Below are positions 23,374 through 30,336 of a stretch of DNA of 30,336 nt, piece by piece. Positions within the stretch are counted from its first letter, which is position 1. Every line of letters begins with the position of its first letter. The notes under the pieces are model-generated. The model was not told the origin of the DNA and did no database searches. It worked only from the letters and a program-made list of their open reading frames with translations. The translations under genes were made by a program, and so were the position numbers. The DNA lies in the IMG/VR virus record IMGVR_UViG_3300036770_001964, positions 1 through 30,336 of that record; one strand, written 5' to 3'. This DNA comes from a virus.

Positions 23374-24456
23374 TCAGTTGGAGCGAGGAGCGAATGCCCC
23401 AGCCCATCGGATCGCCTTGTCATCAGCACCAGCCTTGGCAAGCTTAGCGCGTCGCTCTGCTGCTTCGATCTGGGCTGCGGTCAGTTCCTTGGCGGCAGGT
23501 GCGGCACTTAGCGGCTGCTCCTCGCCTAGCTTTCCTTCGATCGCTGCAAGCTTTGCCGTCAGGTCATCAACCTGGGATTGCAGCTTCGCATTGGCCTCGC
23601 CAATCTCGCCGTTGACAATCGACAGGCACTCCTGCATCGTCTTTCCTTCGAGGAACCACTTGGCTCCTCGATCACCAAACGCAACCAAGAACGGTTGCGC
23701 AGCCTCAAGGCTCATCGCAGCGGGTGCAGGTGCCACAGGTGCGGCCTGTTCCTGCTGCTGAGTCTCGACAGCGTCCACCGCTGCATCAGCCATAACGTCT
23801 TCTCCGTAGTGAAGCGACAGAAAACCGAGCAGTCTTGCGACCACTTCCCTTTTCGGAACACCCGAAAAATGAGTCTCAATCAGCGAGCTAACAACAGGTG
23901 CCAGGTCTCGCTTGTCGTATAGATCAAAGAGTCCGCCACGGGTTGCGGCTGGCTCATCAACAAAATCAACAGCCCTCAGCCCTTTGATTCTTAAGGGTGC
24001 TTTTTCGCCGGGCTTCAGCGATTCCAAAGCGGCTAGCATTTCATCAGAAAAGTCAGCCACGATCGACAGTCCAAACGTCTCCGAATCCTCTTGGGCGAGC
24101 TCCAGGAGGTACGCCCCCTGCTGCCCCTTAGGACTGTTATCACTCGCAGAGAGCATCGTGAAATCAGCGTAGACAGCGTTGCCCTCGACGCGGAAATTCC
24201 GTGCCCTTGCAACGGTGGTCCCGAGGCCATCGCTCGACATATGCGGGTGGGTCCAGCGTGCTTTGATTCCACGGGTTGCACCGTTGCCGATGTCCGCGAC
24301 CTGCTGGAGCGTGACAGCATCAACGACGATTGGCCGAGAGTCGTTTAGCTCCCCTGCTTCGATCACCTTGGCCCGCTTGATGGTTCGGCCATCAACACCG
24401 CTTGCCGGTGCCTTGGCTGGCTGACTACGAAACATCGTTAGGCGACTGCTGCCCAT
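23374..24456 (-). CDS. Head maturation protease fused to a scaffold domain
   Basis: This encodes 360 residues. The N-terminal ~180 residues look like a prohead protease: WTHPH (68-72) supplies the histidine and GLSIVADF (129-136) the likely catalytic Ser131. DEPAATRGGLFD (about 167-178) closes the domain. Residues ~205-275 are Ala/Pro/Gln-rich, and 280-312 form a coiled coil (NAKLQSQVDDLTAKLAAIEG), followed by an Ala/Lys-rich tail, as in scaffold proteins. One gene thus seems to do both jobs. GGAG lies six bases before the ATG. It overlaps the portal gene by 32 bases. Confidence 0.75.
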   Translation of the reverse strand: MGSSRLTMFRSQPAKAPASGVDGRTIKRAKVIEAGELNDSRPIVVDAVTLQQVADIGNGATRGIKARWTHPHMSSDGLGTTVARARNFRVEGNAVYADFTMLSASDNSPKGQQGAYLLELAQEDSETFGLSIVADFSDEMLAALESLKPGEKAPLRIKGLRAVDFVDEPAATRGGLFDLYDKRDLAPVVSSLIETHFSGVPKREVVARLLGFLSLHYGEDVMADAAVDAVETQQQEQAAPVAPAPAAMSLEAAQPFLVAFGDRGAKWFLEGKTMQECLSIVNGEIGEANAKLQSQVDDLTAKLAAIEGKLGEEQPLSAAPAAKELTAAQIEAAERRAKLAKAGADDKAIRWAGAFAPRSN

Positions 24457-25867
24457 TGTCTTCTCCTTCTGTTTCGGTGGTCTCCTGCGGGACTTCAGGC
24501 TCAGCCATCACGGGCACGCTAACCAGCCCTTCGGTCGATTCGTCGAAACCGTACTGCGTAAGGTAGTCCCGCTCCTCGGCAAGCTTGCGCACAACATCCC
24601 GCCAATCGTCGCCGTACTTCTCCCGACGGATCTCGGAGCGAGTCCGAAGCTTTCCTTCGACAGCCATCAGGTCGCCAGTGATCTCTTGCTCAGGATTCCA
24701 GTAAGGCACGCCCGCTGGGATCCAATCCCAGTAAATCTGGTCGATCTGCTGTACACCCGCTGGCATGGAAAGAATCCCCGCTGCCATCCACTGCTGAATC
24801 TTCCAAACGGTGATGCGGTCCAGCATCTCTTTCAGGTCTTCTCGCTTCGATTTGCAAGCTTGCTGATACTGGATAAGAGCAGCACGACTACCAAAAAAAT
24901 TCGTGTAAGCTTCATCGTAAAAGCTCCAAGGAATATCGAGGCTTTTGAGTGCGGCTTGCAGGCTCAGCGTTAGGAATGCTTGGAACTCCGTTGACGGATG
25001 GCGGGACTCAAGAAACTCTGCCTTATCGCCTGGATCTAGTTCAAGCTTGACGGGACCACGGCCTAGATCCACTTTGTACTCATCACCATATAGCTCGGCA
25101 TCGTCATCAGCCATTTCGCGGGTAATGGCGAGGGCGAAGAGTTGGGTAATCTTCGCTTTTGCCCTGGCGTAATCAGTCACTTCCAGCGAATCCTGGAATG
25201 ATGCGATCGCAGATGTCAAAGGACTGACACCGCGCACCTGGTCGAAGCTATCGAAGTAGGCAAGCTGAATTACGTTGCCCGCGCTGATGTCCCGCTCAAA
25301 GGTGTACTGCCCATCTAGCGAACGTGACCACACAGCAACGCGGTTCATCGATCCACCAGCACCAACTTTGATACCGTGGACCCAGTTGTACATCGGATCG
25401 ACGCGGTTATCAGGTGAGCGAACTCGATCGCCCTCGATCGCTTGAAGCCTGCCATCACGAAGCTTGACTAGGAACACATCACCATCAAGAACCCGACGCA
25501 TCTCAGCCAGACGGACCATACGGCGTAGCGAGTGACGGCCTGCGATGTCGCAGTTGATCGGGCGGTTGTACCAGTTCATTAACGCCTCAAGGCGTTCGTT
25601 AAAAACTGGGTCGTCAGTGTTAGCTTGAAAGGTAAACGTCGAAACGTAGTCCAGGTGCTTGCGGATGGCCCATGCTGCTACGCTGAAGTTTCGATTGAGT
25701 TCCCGAGCACCCTCGATAACCCTTCGTCGCTTTTGGGAATCTAGCAACGCATCGCTAGATTGAATCCGCGTCCCTGGGTCGCGTCTCTGCTGGTTCGGTT
25801 CGGCTGCAATGTACCGCCCAAAACGTGAAAGCCAGTTGGTCGCGGCGTTTCTTGCTTCTTTAATCAT
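24425..25867 (-). CDS. Portal protein, lambda family
   Basis: This encodes 480 residues. Lambda-type portal landmarks are present: an early RNFSVAAWAIRKHLDYV (59-75), LDGDVFLVKLRDGRLQAIEGDRV (127-149), IPWSFYDEAY then NFFGSRAAL (311-332) and the WDWIPAGVPYWNP segment. The protein forms the dodecameric DNA gate. The C-terminal tail is acidic and Glu/Gln-rich. GGGGA precedes the ATG at 25867; the gene begins inside the gpW-like gene's end. Confidence 0.95.
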   Translation of the reverse strand: MIKEARNAATNWLSRFGRYIAAEPNQQRRDPGTRIQSSDALLDSQKRRRVIEGARELNRNFSVAAWAIRKHLDYVSTFTFQANTDDPVFNERLEALMNWYNRPINCDIAGRHSLRRMVRLAEMRRVLDGDVFLVKLRDGRLQAIEGDRVRSPDNRVDPMYNWVHGIKVGAGGSMNRVAVWSRSLDGQYTFERDISAGNVIQLAYFDSFDQVRGVSPLTSAIASFQDSLEVTDYARAKAKITQLFALAITREMADDDAELYGDEYKVDLGRGPVKLELDPGDKAEFLESRHPSTEFQAFLTLSLQAALKSLDIPWSFYDEAYTNFFGSRAALIQYQQACKSKREDLKEMLDRITVWKIQQWMAAGILSMPAGVQQIDQIYWDWIPAGVPYWNPEQEITGDLMAVEGKLRTRSEIRREKYGDDWRDVVRKLAEERDYLTQYGFDESTEGLVSVPVMAEPEVPQETTETEGEDNGQQSPNDVS

Positions 25868-26105
25868 GAGCGTTCCCCAGATTAAAGTTGCTCATTCGCG
25901 ATCTGGTACGGCTGTAGCGGGTGACTTCTTTCCGCCAATACTGGAGTTCCTTCATAGCCTGCGAGCGGTCAAAGTCAACGCTCGTCCCGTCAACGGAGAC
26001 GCTGACGATCCCAGCACCAGAGGCGATCTGGGTCTCTAGAGAATCCACCATCTGCTTGGCGAATTCCAGTTTGCGATTACGCTCAGAGAAATCTGCATTT
26101 GTCAT
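25860..26105 (-). CDS. gpW-like head-tail connector
   Basis: This encodes 81 residues, all-helical at the start (SERNRKLEFAKQMVDSLETQ), then a strand pair with SVSVDGTSVDFDR, then a helix MKELQYWRKEVTRYSR. This is the size and order of lambda gpW-type connector proteins next to a portal gene. No Shine-Dalgarno site is present; the ATG lies in the loop of a 9-bp hairpin (26092-26122). Confidence 0.65.
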   Translation of the reverse strand: MTNADFSERNRKLEFAKQMVDSLETQIASGAGIVSVSVDGTSVDFDRSQAMKELQYWRKEVTRYSRTRSRMSNFNLGNAHD

Positions 26106-26122
26106 ATAAACATAAATGCAGA
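26092..26122 (-). promoter_or_regulatory. Hairpin around the gpW-like start codon
   Basis: TCTGCATTT (26092-26100) and AAATGCAGA (26114-26122) are a perfect 9-bp inverted repeat with a 13-base loop. On the minus-strand RNA the loop holds the start ATG (26105-26103) and a second ATG opening a three-codon ORF that ends in the overlapping TGA. The gene lacks an SD site, so structure may set translation. Confidence 0.5.
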
Positions 26123-26127
26123 ATTCA

Positions 26128-26140
26128 GGCGATTTTCGCC
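26128..26140 (-). other. Short hairpin in the zinc-ribbon/gpW intergenic gap
   Basis: GGCGA (26128-26132) pairs with TCGCC (26136-26140) around a 3-base loop. It lies in the 57-base gap after the zinc-ribbon gene and is not followed by a T tract, so a terminator is not supported. An RNA-stability or processing role is possible. Confidence 0.3.
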
Positions 26141-26162
26141 CAAGTTACCTAACAGATTCTGA

Positions 26163-26378
26163 CTATTTTGGAGAGATTGGCCCAACTTCCCGCAAAATAG
26201 ATGGCTGGTTGCAATGTTTGCAACTCACTCGGAATCGTCGGATCTCCTGATTCAATTCCGGGTAGGTGGCGTGATAGTGGGCTCCCTGCTGCTTTAGTAG
26301 CCCGCCACACTTGCCACAATGCGGGCAGCAAGGGAGTTCGTAGGAGACGGTGGGCGGCTTCTTCTTCGGCTGTGTCAT
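26163..26378 (-). CDS. Small zinc-ribbon protein
   Basis: This encodes 71 residues. CCPHCGKC (17-24) and CKHC (53-56) form a zinc ribbon, with a basic N-terminus and a His-rich stretch (AHYHAT) between. The ATG at 26378 overlaps the terminase stop (ATGA). Its place between large terminase and portal suggests a packaging accessory. A competing frame in the same place lacks this overlap and is rejected. Confidence 0.75.
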   Translation of the reverse strand: MTQPKKKPPTVSYELPCCPHCGKCGGLLKQQGAHYHATYPELNQEIRRFRVSCKHCNQPSILREVGPISPK

Positions 26379-28534
26379 AGGTAGTCAACGCTCCCCCTGT
26401 GTCGCTTCCGTGGTGCTTCCTGCCGTGGCTGGTGGGTGGCTGGTGGCTGATCGCCTGTTGTCACCTGTGGCATCTGTGCTGCTGATCTACGTCGCTTCGG
26501 TCCCGCGTCGCTGGGCAATCTACAGCCCTCCACCGAGGCGGCAACGCAGCACCCTACTAGGCAGTCAAGCCAGTGGTTGTCAGGCCGATCTGCTTTGATC
26601 TTCCATTCATCAACCGTTCTGCCGCGTCCCTCAGTTCTCACTGGGTACTCTGCTCTAAGGTGCTTGGCAATCGTCTCATGCTCGATCCCGCTCGCCTGGT
26701 ACAGCGTCAGGCTGCCAGGCGTACCTGGTTCGGTTGACAACCTGGAATGAAGAAAGCTCTTCCACCAGTTGGCATCGAAAAGAACGTGACGGATCGGGCT
26801 GTCCTTCGCTCGATCTACTCGCCAATGCTGACCTACTGCCCTACCAAGCCTGCGGGTGTGGTTCGCGTTCAGTGGCTCATTTGATGCACCGATCCCCTTG
26901 CCGTGCGATGGGTAGATCGATCCCTTATGAGTTGATCGCTGGCAATGCTGGTAGACGATGTTTCTCGATAGTCCCCAGTTGGCATCGATAAGCATGCGAT
27001 TGATTGCCAGTTCTAACCCGTCCTCAGTCTTCCAGATTCGGCTAAATAGATCCTTTTCGATTGCTGCCAATGCTTTGGCAATCTTGGATTCCAGTGACTC
27101 GCCAGGGAACTGCTTTGTGAAATTGTTCCGCACACCCGACATTCTGAAATTCGTTGTTCGCTGATTCGGCCAGGCTCCGTACTCGATGACAGTCCCTGTC
27201 ATATCGTGACGCCAGGCTGTCACAGCGTAGAAAAGGATCTCCTGCTGGACGTCCACCATTGCGACAAGCTTGCTGGTGTTCGCTGGTGCGATCCCCTTGG
27301 GTGTATGGCCCATCCGCTTAGCAAGTGCAGTCTCGCTCAGGATCGTATCATCCGCCCGAAGTTCCATCGGCTGATTTTGATACTCCGCGAAGAACGCTCC
27401 TTCATCGCGGAAGTAGAGGTTCATCGCGTTTTGAATCGCTGAAATTTCGTCCTCGTTGTACCGATCCGGCCAGGCTGCTCTGGCTCCCTTGTCCATCTCC
27501 TCCTGGTTGTCACGATAGAACTGCGCCGCCTCCTCGGTGTCCGTTCCGTTGCGGAAGCACGCTTCCCGGATCTCCTGGTACCGCTGCCAAAGGTCCATCT
27601 TCTCCGGCATACCGTAGAGCAGTTGAGTCCTCTCGCCGTGCCACTCAGGTGACACCTGACGATCTAAAGACTGATCCGCCATGTCTCCACGCTGGATTAC
27701 AGTGCACGGCATCACACCAGCGATCTTAACCCCAGGACCAGCGAGGCCCAAAATATCTCCGTTGACGATCGCTAGCCGGTCATCGTTCTGCGTGCCACTC
27801 TTAGCAGACTCCCGCGTCTGCGGGTCATCCAGGATCACATAATCAGGGCGGATAACCTCCCCGTCGGGCGTAGTCTCCTGCTGCCCACGAATATCTCCAG
27901 TGATACCACAGACTGATACCAGCGAGCCAGATGACTTGCTACCCTCGATCGTTGGCAGCATCAGGTTATCAGCCAGCCATCTTATCGCGGTGCTCTTGCC
28001 TCGGTATGTCTGCGAGTTGGCACGGGCGGGCTTGCCATCAAGCTTGATGATCGGATAACAGACTTCCGGGAAATCAGCGAGCAACAGCGGATTGAAACGA
28101 AGTTCCGAGCGGATCCCGTTCAAAAGCTTCTGGGCCTTTGGTTCCGTTGCACCAACCAAGCACACCCAGCGGCGATAACCACAGAGCAGAGCCCACGTAG
28201 CGGCGGTGATGGCGATCGTTGTTTTACCCGAACCGCGCGGCATCGCCATTGCAAACAGACCACCGTTTTTAACGGTGGTTTCGATCCGCTCCAGCACTCT
28301 GATATGGTCATCAGACCACCCTAGGTGGAACGCTGCTGGACGGTAAATCTCGCAGTAAGCTTGCAGGCTGTCAGTCGCCTCCTGCCTCCGAACGGGATCG
28401 GCAACAGGCGGAATCTCCCCGATGTCCGCAGCAGCCCGAGCACTCTCCCGAGCACGCTCGCCAGCCTTCTCCCGATGAACGCGGTATTGCTCGGCGAGCT
28501 TAGCTTTGCGGTCATCTTTATTCATCGTCGCCAT
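26375..28534 (-). CDS. Terminase large subunit
   Basis: This encodes 719 residues. The ATPase half has Walker A MPRGSGKT (98-105) and Walker B YVILDDP (232-238). The nuclease half has acidic sites in MVDVQQE (about 428-434), LIDANWG and HWLDCLVG near the C-terminus, as in the GpA/packaging nucleases. A charged, helical N-terminal ~50 residues precede the motor. The C-terminus ends in a basic tail with zinc-free PRQEAPRKRHRGS. It pumps DNA through the portal. The start may be Met1 at 28534 or Met4 at 28525. No small terminase gene is seen next to it. Confidence 0.93.
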   Translation of the reverse strand: MATMNKDDRKAKLAEQYRVHREKAGERARESARAAADIGEIPPVADPVRRQEATDSLQAYCEIYRPAAFHLGWSDDHIRVLERIETTVKNGGLFAMAMPRGSGKTTIAITAATWALLCGYRRWVCLVGATEPKAQKLLNGIRSELRFNPLLLADFPEVCYPIIKLDGKPARANSQTYRGKSTAIRWLADNLMLPTIEGSKSSGSLVSVCGITGDIRGQQETTPDGEVIRPDYVILDDPQTRESAKSGTQNDDRLAIVNGDILGLAGPGVKIAGVMPCTVIQRGDMADQSLDRQVSPEWHGERTQLLYGMPEKMDLWQRYQEIREACFRNGTDTEEAAQFYRDNQEEMDKGARAAWPDRYNEDEISAIQNAMNLYFRDEGAFFAEYQNQPMELRADDTILSETALAKRMGHTPKGIAPANTSKLVAMVDVQQEILFYAVTAWRHDMTGTVIEYGAWPNQRTTNFRMSGVRNNFTKQFPGESLESKIAKALAAIEKDLFSRIWKTEDGLELAINRMLIDANWGLSRNIVYQHCQRSTHKGSIYPSHGKGIGASNEPLNANHTRRLGRAVGQHWRVDRAKDSPIRHVLFDANWWKSFLHSRLSTEPGTPGSLTLYQASGIEHETIAKHLRAEYPVRTEGRGRTVDEWKIKADRPDNHWLDCLVGCCVAASVEGCRLPSDAGPKRRRSAAQMPQVTTGDQPPATHQPRQEAPRKRHRGSVDYL

Positions 28535-29957
28535 AGATTGATCCCAGTTCCACTGGGTCGCCCGTTACGGTATCGGGAAGGTTCACGTACCAAGCTTTGT
28601 TCTCAGCTGCACCGCGATAGACTTTGTAGCGGCAGCCAGGGAACAGGTTAGTGAACTGTGCCACTCCGTTAGCGTCGCTTGTCACGGTTCGCAGCCGGTT
28701 ATCCAGTGCCAGGCCAACTGAACCTTGAGCGAGTCCAACCAATTGCATAGTGATCGATACACCAGCCTCGACCACTCCCAGGTGACTGTAGCAGGTGTAG
28801 TAGCCAGTGATCTGCGTTGCTGGGCTTGGCGTGATACTGATCGCGGTCAGGCTGTAGCTAACGGTCTCATCGTCATCGACCACCAAAGACGCGCCGGCAA
28901 ACGTCGCACCTGGCGAGGTGATAGCTACTGTCCAAGTGCCATCATCAACGTTGAACGTGACTTGGCCTGATGCGTTGGTAGATCCCACGTAAGTTTCAGC
29001 GGCTTTGGTCAATCGAATGCTTGCACCTTCGACGGGTGCAGCGGAGAGCGTCACTGTGACAACCACGGTACGTGCACCGGTTCCGGTACCGCCTCCGCCA
29101 CCACCAGATGGAGCATTCTGCAAAGCGGAGGTAGAGAAGCGAGCATTGGCAGTTCCGTCGTTGATGATCATCGTTGTCAGATCAACCATCTGAGTAAGCC
29201 CACCCACAGCGGTTGCAATCTCAGTCGCGGCAGATGCTGCGAGTGCATTGGAGTCAATCGCACCTGCGGCAAAATGGGTGTTGTCGATAACTGCGGGCTG
29301 TAGTTCGTGGATGTCAGCGGCTACGTGGTTGGAGCCAGTAACCATCACAGTGCGATTGCTATTGGCAGCAATCAAAACGGAATCGAGGTAGCCCGCCCTT
29401 GTCGCGGTCCAATTGCTGGCAAGTGCTGCGTTATCAGTTCCTCGCATGTCGGTGTTAGTGGTCGTGGTATCGACCAGCGTGACACGGGAGATGTGGCCCG
29501 AGCCATTGATTCCAAGCGCGGCAAAATTCGATGGAAACGCCTGCGTCAAGCTGTAACCTGTTTTGTCGTTGTTTGTCGTCACCGTCACGCCATCGGTGAC
29601 GGCCTTGATTGTGGTCCCGCTAAGGTTGACGGTCGATGACGCGTTAGCGATCTTGCTCTGATCGGTGCCAGCGTATCCAAATGAACTGGACGCACTGAAC
29701 ACCGCTTGGGCAGTCGCGGGAATGCAACCAGTCTTGTAGACGTTGATCCGAAGCGAATCGCAATCAGTCTCGCCTTGCGTCGGTGTGTAAGAATGAATGC
29801 CGTTGCTTACTGCCAGCGTGCCACCGCCAGCGGTAAACGATCCGCCATCCTTCGACACTTCAACCGATGCACCAGAAGTCTGTACCGTCCCATCGCTAAT
29901 CTGAACCACTGGCCCAACGGTTATCGGTCTCGGTGTTGCGTTGTTTCGTGCGTACAT
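28518..29957 (-). CDS. Surface/fibre-type protein with Ig or CarboxypepD-like domains
   Basis: This encodes 479 residues. The N-terminal 90 residues are a beta domain seen in phage baseplate or fibre proteins (PITVGPVVQISDGTVQT). The middle (about 165-205) contains the repeat-like TNTDMRGTDNAALASNWTAT. A Gly-rich linker (GGGGGGTGTG) follows, then two beta-sandwich regions: VEGASIRLTKAAETYVGSTN and VTSDANGVAQFTNLFPGCRY, matching the 'GxxxTDxxGxxxF' pattern of carboxypeptidase-regulatory or Ig-like domains. It likely sits on the virion surface and binds host glycans. GGAGGG precedes the ATG; it lies upstream of the terminase in the same operon. Confidence 0.7.
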   Translation of the reverse strand: MYARNNATPRPITVGPVVQISDGTVQTSGASVEVSKDGGSFTAGGGTLAVSNGIHSYTPTQGETDCDSLRINVYKTGCIPATAQAVFSASSSFGYAGTDQSKIANASSTVNLSGTTIKAVTDGVTVTTNNDKTGYSLTQAFPSNFAALGINGSGHISRVTLVDTTTTNTDMRGTDNAALASNWTATRAGYLDSVLIAANSNRTVMVTGSNHVAADIHELQPAVIDNTHFAAGAIDSNALAASAATEIATAVGGLTQMVDLTTMIINDGTANARFSTSALQNAPSGGGGGGTGTGARTVVVTVTLSAAPVEGASIRLTKAAETYVGSTNASGQVTFNVDDGTWTVAITSPGATFAGASLVVDDDETVSYSLTAISITPSPATQITGYYTCYSHLGVVEAGVSITMQLVGLAQGSVGLALDNRLRTVTSDANGVAQFTNLFPGCRYKVYRGAAENKAWYVNLPDTVTGDPVELGSIYGDDE

Positions 29958-30336
29958 TTAGCGGAGCCCTCCACCAATCAAAGTTGGTCGCCGTGACGCC
30001 CATGCTGCGCGGAATGCTGGGCCTGCCGAGAACTTAAAAAAGCCAGTGTCATCGATTGGGAACAAGTCAGCGTTACGCCCTCGCAGGTACAGTCCCATAA
30101 TCTCGCTTTCGGTGTGTGTGACGTTATAGAGCCTGCAATCACTGAGCCTTCCTAAGTAATAGTTGGAAGCCGCTGTTCGGACATAAGCACCGAGCGTAAC
30201 GCGGTTCAATGTCATTGCTCTGGTTGTGGTATCTGCCGTCTCAATATCCAAACGACCGTTGACGTAGATTCGCACCGACGCTGTAGATTGCGAAACGTAA
30301 ACGTGAGTCCATCTGTTGGTGTTGGTTGCAATTGAT
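29958..30336 (-). CDS. C-terminal part of a LamG/concanavalin-like protein, cut by the window edge
   Basis: The frame is open from the right edge (codons from about 30335) to a TAA at 29958-29960, giving about 125 residues. RWTHVYVS (about residues 8-15 of the visible part), RIYVNGRLD and YYLGRLSDCRLYN are the strand pattern of LamG-type sugar-binding jelly-roll domains (the 'WxHVAxT...xLYxDG' hallmark). The C-terminus is short and basic. An adhesion or receptor-binding role on the virion is likely. Its stop abuts the next ATG (TAAATG). Confidence 0.75.
   Translation of the reverse strand, partial: SIATNTNRWTHVYVSQSTASVRIYVNGRLDIETADTTTRAMTLNRVTLGAYVRTAASNYYLGRLSDCRLYNVTHTESEIMGLYLRGRNADLFPIDDTGFFKFSAGPAFRAAWASRRPTLIGGGLR

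Noticed and set aside
26128-26140. Rho-independent terminator after the zinc-ribbon gene
   Set aside because: The stem is only 5 bp and no T run follows on the minus strand.
26149-26388. 79-residue minus-strand frame overlapping the zinc-ribbon gene
   Set aside because: The alternative frame at 26163-26378 has both cysteine pairs and an ATGA overlap with the terminase stop; only one can be real.
27325-27729. 134-residue plus-strand frame opposite the terminase
   Set aside because: Rich in Pro, Ser, Arg and Cys as expected of shadow frames; no start site or homology seen.
1-30336. CRISPR array, insertion sequence or attachment-site repeat
   Set aside because: No regularly spaced repeats, transposase-like protein, integrase or long direct repeat was seen by reading; a full self-comparison could not be run.

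Overview
The window is a continuous piece of a tailed double-stranded DNA phage genome or prophage. It is gene-dense, roughly 50-58% GC by eye, and nearly every gene overlaps or abuts the next, with Shine-Dalgarno sites of the GGAG/GAGG type. A tape-measure protein, a tail-tube protein and a frameshifted tail-assembly chaperone, with no visible contractile sheath, point to a long, non-contractile tail (siphovirus type). No integrase, repressor or lysis gene is seen, so lifestyle cannot be decided. The host cannot be fixed from sequence alone; the family mix and the cysteine-rich virion-type protein would fit an environmental bacterium (Planctomycetota is only a guess).

Left arm, plus strand (1-11,465), early functions. 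A run of small unknown genes contains a tRNA-like RNA at 923-996 that has good acceptor, D and T arms but a GAAA hairpin where the anticodon arm should be. Then come a small HTH protein, a membrane protein, a CxxC protein, an SNase-type nuclease, a TGT/DpdA-like base-exchange enzyme overlapping a nucleoside deoxyribosyltransferase-like gene, a RecE/PD-(D/E)XK-type nuclease, a Sak4-like ATPase, a DUF669-like protein, a sigma region-4-like regulator, an SF2 helicase with a zinc site, and a large primase-polymerase/DUF3987-like protein. Together they look like a replication-recombination module with a purine-modification or purine-salvage side branch.

Right arm, minus strand (30,336 down to 11,311), late functions. 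Reading leftward: a LamG-like protein (cut by the window edge), an Ig/CarboxypepD-like surface protein, large terminase, zinc-ribbon protein, gpW-like connector, lambda-type portal, protease-scaffold, major capsid protein, head closure, tail terminator, tail tube, tail chaperones joined by a predicted -1 frameshift, a gp10-like protein, tape measure, and four structural-type proteins ending in a very cysteine-rich one. After these comes an accessory block: a zinc protein, an RMF-like protein, a metallophosphoesterase, a DNA methyltransferase, a DUF5664-type dATP/dGTP diphosphohydrolase and a last small gene. That gene runs convergently 155 bp into the 3' end of the primase gene.

The most notable points are the anticodon-less tRNA-like RNA, the DpdA-like/deoxyribosyltransferase pair (with the purine-nucleotide enzyme and methyltransferase encoded elsewhere), the tandem slippery heptamers with a possible pseudoknot in the tail chaperone gene, and a hairpin that puts the gpW-like start codon in its loop. 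There is no gene-free stretch over 300 bases.
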